Positions 16,937-25,204 of a DNA stretch of 33,757 nucleotides are shown here, piece after piece (within the stretch, counting starts at the first letter, position 1; each line of letters begins with the position of its first letter). The notes under the pieces were generated by a model. That model saw only the letters and a program-made list of their open reading frames with translations. It had not been told where the DNA came from and searched no databases. Position numbers and translations under genes: made by a program. The DNA is taken from the NCBI GenBank assembly GCA_964627035.1, contig CAZVKN010000030.1, positions 1 to 33,757 on the forward strand, read 5' to 3'. This stretch comes from CAZVKN01 sp964627035. GTDB lineage: Bacteria; Electryoneota; AABM5-125-24; Hatepunaeales; Hatepunaeaceae.

Positions 16937-17399
16937 GGCTGTCTCCTGCAGGTACAGTAATGACTATTTCATTACTTTGAGGTAACAGATTCACCTGCAA
17001 GTGTGGCAGCGGTCTGGGCGGAGGTCCTGATATGTTTGTTCCGCTAAGATCGTAACGACCGTTGTGACAGGCACACCAGATACTCTCCGATTCTGCTTCA
17101 TACTGAACTGTGCAATCGAGATGGGTACATGTTGCGTAATAAGCCCGAAACTGCCCATTTTTGTCGCGGATTAATATCCCGGGTTTGTTTCCGAACCTGA
17201 ATATCTGACCGCTGTTGAACTGGATGTCATTTGCTGATCCAAGGTTCACTGAGGAAACCACCGCTTCTTCCTGCTCAGGAGGCGTCAGGAATCTGAACAG
17301 CGGATAGATTAATCCTCCCAATAATGCGATTCCGCTAAAACCGAGCATTGTGTCGAGAAATCTGCGTCGTTCAGTGGAATGAGACTTTTCAGTTGCCAA
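16926..17399 (-). CDS. Rieske iron-sulfur protein of the bc-type complex, Tat-exported
   Basis: 157 residues. The N-terminal RRRFLDTMLGFSG followed by a hydrophobic helix (18-37) is a twin-arginine signal anchor. Box 1 CTHLDC gives ligands C91 and H93 with C96; box 2 CACH gives C109 and H112 with C111, the expected disulfide being C96-C111. The start is TTG at 17399, supported by AGGA seven bases upstream and the absence of a suitable ATG. It transfers electrons from quinol to the cytochrome c partner, here probably the nine-haem protein encoded two genes later. It follows the receiver gene by 56 bases. Confidence 0.94.
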   Translation of the reverse strand: MATEKSHSTERRRFLDTMLGFSGIALLGGLIYPLFRFLTPPEQEEAVVSSVNLGSANDIQFNSGQIFRFGNKPGILIRDKNGQFRAYYATCTHLDCTVQYEAESESIWCACHNGRYDLSGTNISGPPPRPLPHLQVNLLPQSNEIVITVPAGDSHDS

Positions 17400-17455
17400 A
17401 GTTTTTCCTGTTCAATAATCTATGATTTTTTGCAATATATTTAAGTAAACTGCAC

Positions 17456-17842
17456 TTACATCGATTCAAGTTTGGTCTTGATGCTTCGGTTCAGGTATTC
17501 AAAGTTTACAGGTTTAGATATGTAATCCACCGCACCAAGCTTCAGTGCCTCCTTGCCTGTCTCATCATTAAAGTATCCTGATACCATAATCACATTAATT
17601 ACAGGGTCAATTTTTATAATTTGTTTCAATACTTCAAGACCGTCCATTTCTTCCATAACAACATCGAGCAGAACAACGTGTGGTCTAATCCGCTTTACGT
17701 AGTCAACGGCTTTACTGCTCTGATTTGTGAAGAATACTTCGTATCCACGTTTGAGAAGGAAGTCCGAGAGCAAATCACCGACCCCAAGTTCATCGTCAAC
17801 TAGCAGAATGCGGTAGGGAATCTCGTCTATGTTTCGCTGCAT
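17456..17842 (-). CDS. Receiver-only (CheY-like) response regulator
   Basis: 128 residues forming a single receiver domain and no output domain. The acidic pocket is D16/D17, the phosphorylation site D60 (VVLLDVVM), the switch Ser S88 and the conserved Lys K110 (ISKP). No histidine kinase is nearby. It is the first gene after a plausible promoter and lies 56 bases before the Rieske gene on the same strand, so it may be co-transcribed with the bc-type complex. Its partner and output are unknown. Confidence 0.92.
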   Translation of the reverse strand: MQRNIDEIPYRILLVDDELGVGDLLSDFLLKRGYEVFFTNQSSKAVDYVKRIRPHVVLLDVVMEEMDGLEVLKQIIKIDPVINVIMVSGYFNDETGKEALKLGAVDYISKPVNFEYLNRSIKTKLESM

Positions 17843-17876
17843 CGGTTTCTGTTAAATAATGGATTCAATCATCTGA

Positions 17877-17905
17877 AATATATATATAATCGGTTTCAAA
17901 ATCAA
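17877..17905 (-). promoter_or_regulatory. Predicted promoter of the receiver/bc-complex operon
   Basis: On the minus strand: TTGATT (17905-17900), a 17-base spacer and TATATT (17882-17877). Transcription would begin near 17870, giving a leader of about 28 bases. It overlaps the palindrome at the end of the MFS gene. Confidence 0.45.
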
Positions 17906-17918
17906 CTGACGGTTGATT
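17900..17918 (-). terminator. Weak hairpin at the end of the MFS gene
   Basis: AATCAAC/GTTGATT, 7-bp perfect arms with a 5-base loop, spanning the stop codon of the MFS transporter, followed on the minus strand by TTG. Weak as a terminator; its left arm shares bases with the next promoter. Confidence 0.3.
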
Positions 17919-19242
17919 CCGGTTGCGCATCAAAAGCAATCGCCTGACCTTCACGCTCATCTACCCTCCATAGCAGCAAGCCACCGGCAAGGAAAAATAT
18001 CCCAAGAGACAATATCCCATAGTGTATATCACCAAAAATCAGGATCGCACTGCCATAGATTAGAGGTCCGAATACACTTGCAAATTTGCCACTGATAGCA
18101 AAGAACCCGAAGAACTCCGCAGATTTTTCTCTCGGTGTAAAAGAAGCTTGCATTGCCCGTGCAGTGGTTTGGCATCCTCCCATAACGATTCCAGCAAGGA
18201 CTCCAATAATGTAAAAGTCACCTTTCAGATTAATCAACCAACCTAACCGGAAAGCCCATCCGATAATCACAACCCATACTACAGTGGTAATCAGTAAGGT
18301 AATCTTATTCCCGATTATGTCTGACAACCACCCAAAAAACAGAGACCCGACCATTGCCGTTGCCTGCACCATGATGAAATATCCTACTATCTCACCGGTG
18401 GACATACCGACCACCTGAGCACCAAAGATAGAAGCCATGAGGATCACAGTTTCAACACCGTCATTCAATAAAAGATAGGCGATAAGGAAATTCTTTAACT
18501 GACGGTAGTGCTTGATTGCCTTAAAAGTGGTGATAAGCCTGTGCCATGCGGTTGCGGTAAGTTTGACAAGAGAGGTCTTGGGAACATCTTTTCTCGGTTC
18601 ATCCTTCAGCCACAAGACGGTCGGCAACGCAAACAGACCCCACCACACACCAGCGACAATCAGACAGTCGCCTACACCGAAATATCCTTCTTCAAAACCG
18701 AGCAATTGAGGACGCTGCAACATGATCATATTCAGTACAAGGCACAGACCGCCACCAAGGTAGCCAAGCCCCCATGAAATCCCTGACACTTTCCCAAATG
18801 ATTCACGGCTGCTGACATCAATTAGAAATGCGTTGTAGAATACATTACCGCCTGCAAATCCCAGATTAGCAACCGCAAACAGAACAGCACCAAGCCAGAC
18901 ATCACCGGCATCAACCAGAACCAGTGAGATTGTTGCAACTACACCAACATAACAGTAAATCACCAGCAATCTTTTACGACGGTTAGCCAAATCAGCCATT
19001 GCGCCGAGAAGTGGAGAAGAAATTGCTACGATTGCGGTAGATGCAGCGACGATATAGCTCCAGACGACAGATCCCTGAATCCGATATTCACCCCAGGGGA
19101 AATGGAACAGAGTTCCTGAAACGCCTCCAGCGACAACTTCAGAGTAGTGTTTATTGAAAATGACGGCTAAGATTACGGTAGCAAATGCGGAGTTAGCAAA
19201 ATCGTAGAAGACCCAGCCGAATGTAGATCGGTTCCAAGGCAT
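17902..19242 (-). CDS. MFS transporter, UMF1 (Atg22-like) family
   Basis: 446 residues, about 12 membrane helices. The N-terminus FGWVFYDFANSAFATVI is the hallmark of the UMF1/Atg22-like family. An intact MFS loop (GAMADLANRRKRLL) follows helix 2 and a second one (GWLSDIIGNKITLL) opens the C-terminal half. Substrates of bacterial members are generally not established; amino-acid efflux is suggested by Atg22. It is transcribed alone between the repeat element copy B and the receiver gene. Confidence 0.88.
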   Translation of the reverse strand: MPWNRSTFGWVFYDFANSAFATVILAVIFNKHYSEVVAGGVSGTLFHFPWGEYRIQGSVVWSYIVAASTAIVAISSPLLGAMADLANRRKRLLVIYCYVGVVATISLVLVDAGDVWLGAVLFAVANLGFAGGNVFYNAFLIDVSSRESFGKVSGISWGLGYLGGGLCLVLNMIMLQRPQLLGFEEGYFGVGDCLIVAGVWWGLFALPTVLWLKDEPRKDVPKTSLVKLTATAWHRLITTFKAIKHYRQLKNFLIAYLLLNDGVETVILMASIFGAQVVGMSTGEIVGYFIMVQATAMVGSLFFGWLSDIIGNKITLLITTVVWVVIIGWAFRLGWLINLKGDFYIIGVLAGIVMGGCQTTARAMQASFTPREKSAEFFGFFAISGKFASVFGPLIYGSAILIFGDIHYGILSLGIFFLAGGLLLWRVDEREGQAIAFDAQPESTVS

Positions 19243-19344
19243 AGCAGTCTGTCCGAAAATACAAACTATCCGCTGTCAGGTCGCCGTACCTGACAGCCAC
19301 ATATTGAGAAATGGGTTATGGTGTCAGCCACGGCGGGCTGACAC
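19243..19344. repeat. Compound intergenic repeat, copy B, with two hairpins of mirrored sequence
   Basis: It begins AGCAGTCTGTCCGAAAATA, matching copy A at 9751. Hairpin 1 is CTGTCAGGT (19273-19281) / ACCTGACAG (19288-19296) with loop CGCCGT. Hairpin 2 is GTGTCAGCC (19321-19329) / GGCTGACAC (19336-19344) with loop ACGGCG. The loops are reverse complements, so the two hairpins are inverted copies of one unit, each with perfectly paired 9-bp arms despite sequence differences. Confidence 0.8.
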
Positions 19345-19384
19345 CGGATGCTCTTTATTCTCAAACAAAGTTGATTACGATCTA

Positions 19385-19412
19385 CTTTGCGGCTTAGCGT
19401 CTTTGCGTGAGA
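19385..19412. repeat. Short degenerate repeat CTTTGCG...CTTTGCGTGAGA
   Basis: CTTTGCGGCTTAGCGT followed by CTTTGCGTGAGA: a pair of near-direct repeats of a motif that occurs as small dispersed repeats in many environmental genomes. It lies between copy B and tRNA-Lys. One copy only in this window. Confidence 0.4.
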
Positions 19413-19420
19413 ATCAATTG

Positions 19421-19494
19421 TGAGGGTAGCAGGATTTGAACCTGCGGCCATCGGCTTAAAAGGCCGGTGCTCTACCAGGCTGAGCTATACCCCC
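19421..19494 (-). tRNA. tRNA-Lys (anticodon UUU)
   Basis: Cloverleaf on the minus strand: acceptor GGGGGTA/TACCCTC (one G-U), D arm GCTC/GAGC, anticodon loop CTTTTAA giving UUU, T arm GCAGG/CCTGC with loop TTCAAAT. Discriminator A; no encoded CCA. The outermost anticodon-stem pair is C-A. It starts 6 bases after the purA stop codon and is probably cut out of the purA transcript or read from a nearby promoter. Confidence 0.95.
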
Positions 19495-19500
19495 GAACAG

Positions 19501-20775
19501 TTAAACAACTATTGTCTGAGAACGATCGCTGCCGACCGAAATTATCTCTACAGAAGTATCGGTCAATTCTTCAATTCTATTGATGTATCTTTGAGCATTA
19601 ACAGGGAGATCACTGACCTTTTTAACATCCGAGATGTCATCCTGCCATCCATCCATCTCTTCGTAGATCGGATTGCAGTTTTCCAGCACCCATAATTCTG
19701 CAGGGAAGTGATCGTAACGATCTCCGTTATATTCATAGCCGACACATATTTTCAGCGTTTCAAACTTTGACAGCACATCCAACTTGGTCAATGCCCATGC
19801 GCTAAAACCGTTTACTCGGGATGCATATCTTCCTATCACCGCATCAAACCAGCCGCATCTGCGTGCACGTCCGGTTGTAGCACCATATTCATCACCCGCA
19901 TCCCGCATCAACTGATCCATCTCTGCATCAAACTCTGTCGGAAACGGTCCTGCACCGACGCGGGTTGTGTAAGCTTTGATCACTCCAACTACCTTATCAA
20001 CTTTGGTCGGACCGATCCCCAATCCGTTAATTGCTCCTCCTGCAGTCGGATTGGACGATGTCACATACGGATATGTACCCCAATCAACATCAAGGAGTGT
20101 TCCCTGTGCACCTTCACACAGGATTTCCTTTTCATCACGGAGTGCACGATTCAGGTATCTCGACACATCCTTTATATACGGATCAATCCGTTTATCAAAG
20201 TCAAGATAATAACCAATAATTTCATCCAAGTCAAGTTCAGTTTCACCGTGAAGATCGTGGATGAATTTATTCTTCTGCTTAACATTTGATTTCAATTTTT
20301 CAATGAAGAGATCACGATTCAACAGGTCAACAATGCGGATTCCAACTCGATTGTACTTGTCGTAATATGCAGGTCCGATACCACGTCCTGTCACCCCGAT
20401 TGCCTTGGAACCGAGGTTCTTCTCGTTCAGTTCATCCAGTCGTTTGTGATACGGCATAATCAGGTGTGCACGGTGACTGATGAACAGCCTGCCCTGCACG
20501 TTGATGCCGTCCAGCTCAAGCTGGTCAATTTCACTAAGCAGTTGAACCGGATCAATGACCATTCCGCTGCCGAGAAGACAAACGCAATCAGGATTCAGTA
20601 TTCCTGATGGGATAAGGTGGAGGATTGTTTTCTTGTCACCATCTACAACCGTATGACCTGCATTTGCACCACCTTGATAACGTGCAACTACATTGACTTT
20701 CTGACTTAGCAGGTCAACAATCTTGCCTTTGCCTTCATCCCCCCATTGAGCCCCTACAACAACTGTAACTGACAT
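19501..20775 (-). CDS. purA: Adenylosuccinate synthetase
   Basis: Joins IMP and aspartate using GTP, the first committed step to AMP. At 424 residues it is normal in length. Motifs: GAQWGDEGKGK (8-18), GGANAGHT (35-42), GRGIGPAYYDK (about 130), the TSSNPTAGG and GVIKAYTTRVG segments, and the GRARRCGWFD region. It lies 11 bases after secF with the same orientation, and tRNA-Lys follows. The call is firm. Confidence 0.97.
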   Translation of the reverse strand: MSVTVVVGAQWGDEGKGKIVDLLSQKVNVVARYQGGANAGHTVVDGDKKTILHLIPSGILNPDCVCLLGSGMVIDPVQLLSEIDQLELDGINVQGRLFISHRAHLIMPYHKRLDELNEKNLGSKAIGVTGRGIGPAYYDKYNRVGIRIVDLLNRDLFIEKLKSNVKQKNKFIHDLHGETELDLDEIIGYYLDFDKRIDPYIKDVSRYLNRALRDEKEILCEGAQGTLLDVDWGTYPYVTSSNPTAGGAINGLGIGPTKVDKVVGVIKAYTTRVGAGPFPTEFDAEMDQLMRDAGDEYGATTGRARRCGWFDAVIGRYASRVNGFSAWALTKLDVLSKFETLKICVGYEYNGDRYDHFPAELWVLENCNPIYEEMDGWQDDISDVKKVSDLPVNAQRYINRIEELTDTSVEIISVGSDRSQTIVV

Positions 20776-20786
20776 AAGTTACTCTG

Positions 20787-21989
20787 TTATTTGCGACCTT
20801 TCTTTTTCTTACCGGCTTTAATACCGGTTCTTTCCGCCCATTCAATCAGAATTGGGCTGGCGATGTAAATCGAGGAATATGTACCGACGATAATACCGAC
20901 CAGCAGCGCCAGTGAGAAGCTGTGCAGCACCTCGCCACCCATCAGGAACAGAATAAGCACAACTAGCGTGGTGGTCAAACTGGTGATGATCGTACGTGAC
21001 AGGTTTTGGTTGATCGAAACGTTGATAATTTCTGCATATCGCTTTTTGTCTTTGTAACGTTTCAGATTTTCCCGAATCCGGTCAAACACAACAATAGTGT
21101 CGTTCAGCGAGTATCCGACCAAGGTCAGGAACGCACCTACGACGGTCAATGAGATCTCAAGATTGAGCAAGCTGAAGATTCCAAGCGTTATCAGCACATC
21201 GTGGAATAGAGCGACAACCGCCGCAACTCCGAACAGCAGCTCAAAACGCCATGAAAGATAGACGATGATCAAACCCAACGCAGCCAAGATTGCCAACAGC
21301 GCTTTTACTCTTAGCTCGGAACCTATGCGCGGTCCGACACGGTCAATGCTACGGATCTCAAACGGTTGGTCGGGGTAATCTTCATTGATCACTTTTTTTA
21401 AGCGTCCTACCGCATCCTTCCCCTCACCGGTAAGGAGCCACACCTTTTGACCGTCAATCGCCCTGTGCTCAATCAAATTCGGATTGTTTATTTCAGCTTC
21501 ATTAAGGACGATGTTCAGATCCTTTTTCGAGGCATCAGTCTTAACAGCCACGTAGCTGACACCGCTCAGATCGGGCATTCCATTCATGTCCAGTTGATCA
21601 TCAGCGACCATCACCCACTGCTCAGGGAGCTTCTCCTCAAGCTTGGCGCGGATCAGCGATTCGGGTGGTTTTAGTCTGCCTTCTTCCTTTATGCGGATCA
21701 GCAGATCTTCACCCTGCGCAGAGCGGCTCATCTTGACTTCGCTGTTGCCGAGATTGACCTTTGCGAGGGATTCTCTCACCATGTCTTCACTGATCGGCAT
21801 GGCTGCATCCTCGTTGTCCGTGAACCGAAGCAGGATTGCCAGACCACCTTCAAAATCAATAGAGTAATTCGGTCCACCATGCAGGATGATGGAAACCAGC
21901 CCTATGAAAATCAATATCCCTGAAAGCGACATCGCTATGCGACGCTTGCTTTGAAAGTCTATATTCGTCTTATGAATAAATTTTATCAT
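20787..21989 (-). CDS. secF: Protein translocase subunit SecF
   Basis: Inner-membrane partner of SecD, using the proton gradient to help preproteins leave the Sec channel. 400 residues: first membrane helix at ~18-37, the SIDFEGGLAILLRF motif near 45, a periplasmic domain to ~215, then five membrane helices with SLNDTIVVFDRIREN near 300. The Lys/Arg-rich end (KAGKKKKGRK) faces the cytoplasm. It follows secD by 8 bases. Confidence 0.96.
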   Translation of the reverse strand: MIKFIHKTNIDFQSKRRIAMSLSGILIFIGLVSIILHGGPNYSIDFEGGLAILLRFTDNEDAAMPISEDMVRESLAKVNLGNSEVKMSRSAQGEDLLIRIKEEGRLKPPESLIRAKLEEKLPEQWVMVADDQLDMNGMPDLSGVSYVAVKTDASKKDLNIVLNEAEINNPNLIEHRAIDGQKVWLLTGEGKDAVGRLKKVINEDYPDQPFEIRSIDRVGPRIGSELRVKALLAILAALGLIIVYLSWRFELLFGVAAVVALFHDVLITLGIFSLLNLEISLTVVGAFLTLVGYSLNDTIVVFDRIRENLKRYKDKKRYAEIINVSINQNLSRTIITSLTTTLVVLILFLMGGEVLHSFSLALLVGIIVGTYSSIYIASPILIEWAERTGIKAGKKKKGRK

Positions 21990-21997
21990 TCTATACC

Positions 21998-24070
21998 TCA
22001 GATGCTCAGTCGTTCCAAAGTTCTACGGCTGGTAATGTAATCAAATATCAATCTGGTGACGACAATCGCCGTGAACAAACTGCTGAGAATCCCGATTGAC
22101 AATGTCATTGCAAATCCCTTAATGGGTCCGGTTCCAAACTGCAGCAACACTAATGCTGCAATCAGTGTAGTGATATTTGCGTCCAGAATTGTGGTAAACG
22201 CCCGGTCGTAGCCGGATGAGATCGCATGCCACACGGTTTTGCCGGTCTCAAGCTCTTCACGGATTCTCTCGAAGATCAGCACATTGGCGTCAACCGCCAT
22301 ACCGATAGTCAGGATGATACCTGCAATGCCTGGAAGTGACAATGTGGCACCCATTCCCATCGCACCGAAAAATGACAAGCCCGCAAATATGAGCGCTATA
22401 TTCAGCAACAGTGCCACATTGGCAATAATGCCGGACATTCCGTAGTAGATAGCCATGAAGATGACAACCAGAATCATGCCTATTATTGCAGATCGTGTTC
22501 CCTTTGTTATCGAATCGCGCCCGAGGCTCGGACCGACCGTCCGTTCCTCTTCGATGATAACACTGGTCGGCAATGCGCCGGCTCGTAGGACGATAGCTAT
22601 GTCGTTTGCTTCATCAACATCGTCCAAGCCTTCTATGACCGCTCGCCCATTCGGTATCTTGGAGCGGATATTTGGAGCCATGAAGACCTTATTGTCGAGA
22701 ACAATTGCCAACCGTTTGTTGATGTTCGCTCCGGTGACACGTGAAAACTTGCGTGCCCCCTGACGGTTCAGCGACAGTGATACTACCGCCTGACCTGCTG
22801 ATCCCGGGTTGTTCGATCCACCTGAAATGTCCACGCGTGCATCGGACAGTGCTGATCCTGTTAACTCTGCATCTTTCTTTACGAAATAGAGCAGGTGATA
22901 TTCAATACCGTCACCAACCTGTTCCGGTCTGGCTGACCAGATAATGTCAGTGCCGTCGGGCATTAATTTATTGACCTTCGGATTGGCGAGGTGATTCCTG
23001 ACTTGACGGACATTCTCAGCCGGAACGGCAATGTCGCCTCTGATGCCTCTCAGCAGCGCAGTAAATGGAGTTTCGGTCGCCTCGAGTGTGACAGCTCCGG
23101 TGTCTGTGGCTGTCGTTTCACCCTCCAGTGCTGCTTCAAGGTCAACACCTTCTTCTCCGGTTGTGTCGGTTTCTGCAGCCAACTCCTCAGCAGTTTCAGC
23201 AGGTTCTTCGACAGCTTGTGTTGTATCACTCACGGCATCCTGATCAGAGAGAATCTTATCAACTTCGGTCAGGAAGTCCTGTGCACCTTGTGGATCAGCG
23301 AGGAGCTTAAACTCCAACAGTGCGGTTCGACCGATCAGATCACGGGCTCGGACAGGATCCTGCACACCGGGCAGCTCCAGTACGATCCTCCGCGATCCCT
23401 GCTTCTGAATTGAAGGCTCAGACACACCGAACTGGTCAATTCTATTACGCAGGATTTCCAGCGAGCGGTTGATCGCATCATCGGCTTGCTTGGTGATAAA
23501 AGTTAGTACAGTGCTGTTCGATTCGCCCGGCTCACCGAAATATTGAGAAAGCTTTAGACCCGCCTGATCAAATGTCGCTGTAATCACTTCATTGATCTCA
23601 GCCTGCGGATCATTCGCCAATTTATCATCTATTTCAATCAGAAGCTGTTCAAGCTTAGAATCTCGTTGACGAGCGATATTGTTCATCAACTGGACGACAT
23701 CAACTTCAAGTACCATGTGCATACCACCCTGAAGATCCAATCCGAGCTTGATCGCCTTTTTGCGATATTTGGCGATCCTTTCACCATGCTCGCCCTGCAG
23801 ATATTGCAGACGATCTGATAGTGAAGTTTTTTGTTCTTCTGGCAAGCTGCTATTTTCTGCGAGCAAATCCTGCAGCACAGATCCACTTTTATTCAGATTT
23901 TCAATCACCATCGCAAATGACACGCCCATCTGCTCTGCAATTTGACTCGCTTCCTGTTCTTCATACGATCTCAACCGTTCATATCGAAAAGTCGGATATA
24001 GGTAATAGGCAGCGAGCAGAAGCACCGCCGCTACGATAATCAGCCGTGGAGTAAGTTTTCTCGGTTTCAT
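21998..24070 (-). CDS. secD: Protein translocase subunit SecD
   Basis: About 690 residues from the ATG at 24070 (MKPRKLTPR). A TTG 27 bases earlier is also in frame, but the promoter at 24109-24137 would start transcription near 24102, leaving that TTG almost without a leader. The protein has an N-terminal helix, LGLDLQGGMHMVLEVD near residue 110, a periplasmic P1 domain with an Ala/Glu/Thr-rich insert (about 280-330) that lengthens it beyond usual SecD, and six membrane helices with GMAVDANVLIFERIREE. First gene of secD-secF-purA. Substrates presumably include the T9SS cargo proteins in this window, which need Sec export first. Confidence 0.95.
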   Translation of the reverse strand: MKPRKLTPRLIIVAAVLLLAAYYLYPTFRYERLRSYEEQEASQIAEQMGVSFAMVIENLNKSGSVLQDLLAENSSLPEEQKTSLSDRLQYLQGEHGERIAKYRKKAIKLGLDLQGGMHMVLEVDVVQLMNNIARQRDSKLEQLLIEIDDKLANDPQAEINEVITATFDQAGLKLSQYFGEPGESNSTVLTFITKQADDAINRSLEILRNRIDQFGVSEPSIQKQGSRRIVLELPGVQDPVRARDLIGRTALLEFKLLADPQGAQDFLTEVDKILSDQDAVSDTTQAVEEPAETAEELAAETDTTGEEGVDLEAALEGETTATDTGAVTLEATETPFTALLRGIRGDIAVPAENVRQVRNHLANPKVNKLMPDGTDIIWSARPEQVGDGIEYHLLYFVKKDAELTGSALSDARVDISGGSNNPGSAGQAVVSLSLNRQGARKFSRVTGANINKRLAIVLDNKVFMAPNIRSKIPNGRAVIEGLDDVDEANDIAIVLRAGALPTSVIIEEERTVGPSLGRDSITKGTRSAIIGMILVVIFMAIYYGMSGIIANVALLLNIALIFAGLSFFGAMGMGATLSLPGIAGIILTIGMAVDANVLIFERIREELETGKTVWHAISSGYDRAFTTILDANITTLIAALVLLQFGTGPIKGFAMTLSIGILSSLFTAIVVTRLIFDYITSRRTLERLSI

Positions 24071-24108
24071 TCCGGTTTCTCTAATAGATTTGACCAATAC
24101 AAGCTTGT

Positions 24109-24137
24109 AATATATCCCGATATTACCGCTATGTCAA
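24109..24137 (-). promoter_or_regulatory. Near-consensus sigma-70 promoter of secD-secF-purA
   Basis: On the minus strand: TTGACA (24137-24132, perfect), a 17-base spacer and TATATT (24114-24109, 5 of 6). Predicted start of transcription near 24102, about 32 bases before the preferred secD ATG. Confidence 0.7.
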
Positions 24138-24154
24138 CAGGATTTGTATGAGAT

Positions 24155-25204
24155 TCAATCATCTTCTAACCAATCCTCTACATATTCCGTCACCATTGTT
24201 GGCTTGATACTCTTCATGCAGGCAAGTGTTCCGGTCGGACACCTGTTTCTGCCGTGGTTTGTGCAGGGTCGGCACCACAAATCTACATCCATTATCCGAC
24301 ATCTGTCTATCTGAGGTGCAAACCCGAACCGTCGCGTGGTTGAGCCGAAAATGATGACCTGACGAGCCTTGACCGAAGTCGCAATGTGTGCAGGAGCGCT
24401 GTCCCCGCTGATAAGCAGTCTGGACTGACTGATCAAGGCAGCGGAGTCAAGGACAGATAGTTTTCCTGCAAAATTATATCTTTGATTCGACACGATTCCA
24501 TCACACAACTCAACATCTTCTTTACCCCCTATTGCTACTACGGGCAGACCGTATTCTGATTCCAGTAGTCTTATCAGTTCAATATAATAATCTTTCACCC
24601 ATCTCTTGGTCAGCCACACAGAACCGGGTGCTATGACCACGAACGAACGTTCTCTCAAACCTGCTGAATCAAGCATTCCGAATACTTTGGTGCGAATTTC
24701 TTCAGTTGGTCGCAACTCTGGCAATCCACTATCGCTGACATGTATCAAAGGCTTGAGCAGCTCAAGATTCCTCAATCCTTCGTACAAATTGTATGGGTAA
24801 GCAACCCGGTGAGAATGCAACAATGAACCGACACCACGTCTAAAGCCGATGCGAATCTCTATTCCGGCTCTCTTTGCAGTCATCGCGCTGCGGACAGATC
24901 TGTGTGGTATCAGAGCCAAGTCAAACTGTTCAGATATTAACCGCTCAATTAACTCATTCCAGTTACGGCTCAAGCTTTCACGGACTCTCTTGTCAAAACT
25001 GAAAATCTGATCTACGAATGGCGATACAATCTCTTCAAACTGAGGAAGCACGACTACTGCGAGTCCTGCCTTCGGATAGCTGTTGCGAACCGCTCGCAGG
25101 AGTGGAGTGGTGAGGATGACATCACCAAGAAATGCAGTTTGGATGACGAGTATCTTTCCAGAACCGGATGCGAGTTTATCTCGTAATTTATCCAGTGGCT
25201 TCAT
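24155..25204 (-). CDS. Glycosyltransferase family 9 (heptosyltransferase-like), second of pair
   Basis: About 349 residues from the ATG at 25204 (MKPLDKL); a TTG at 25213 is an alternative. GT9 enzymes add ADP-heptose or a related sugar to the lipopolysaccharide inner core at the cytoplasmic face of the inner membrane. Seen here: N-terminal ILVIQTAFLGDVILTTPLL with the conserved Asp, IAPGSVWLTKRW near the middle, and the donor-binding SGDSAPAHIATSV with following IFGSTTRRFGFAP. A Cys-rich C-terminal stretch (CRPCTNHGRNRCP) is shared in spirit with its neighbour. It overlaps the upstream GT9 gene by 17 bases. WaaF-type rather than WaaC is likely but not proven. Confidence 0.87.
   Translation of the reverse strand: MKPLDKLRDKLASGSGKILVIQTAFLGDVILTTPLLRAVRNSYPKAGLAVVVLPQFEEIVSPFVDQIFSFDKRVRESLSRNWNELIERLISEQFDLALIPHRSVRSAMTAKRAGIEIRIGFRRGVGSLLHSHRVAYPYNLYEGLRNLELLKPLIHVSDSGLPELRPTEEIRTKVFGMLDSAGLRERSFVVIAPGSVWLTKRWVKDYYIELIRLLESEYGLPVVAIGGKEDVELCDGIVSNQRYNFAGKLSVLDSAALISQSRLLISGDSAPAHIATSVKARQVIIFGSTTRRFGFAPQIDRCRIMDVDLWCRPCTNHGRNRCPTGTLACMKSIKPTMVTEYVEDWLEDD

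Noticed and set aside
17877..17890. TA microsatellite as a phase-variation tract
   Set aside because: The TATATATATATAAT run is short and coincides with a plausible -10 box; no evidence of length variation.
24071..24097. TTG start giving a 9-residue longer SecD
   Set aside because: The near-consensus promoter places the transcript start about five bases before it, and there is no ribosome binding site; the ATG at 24070 fits better.
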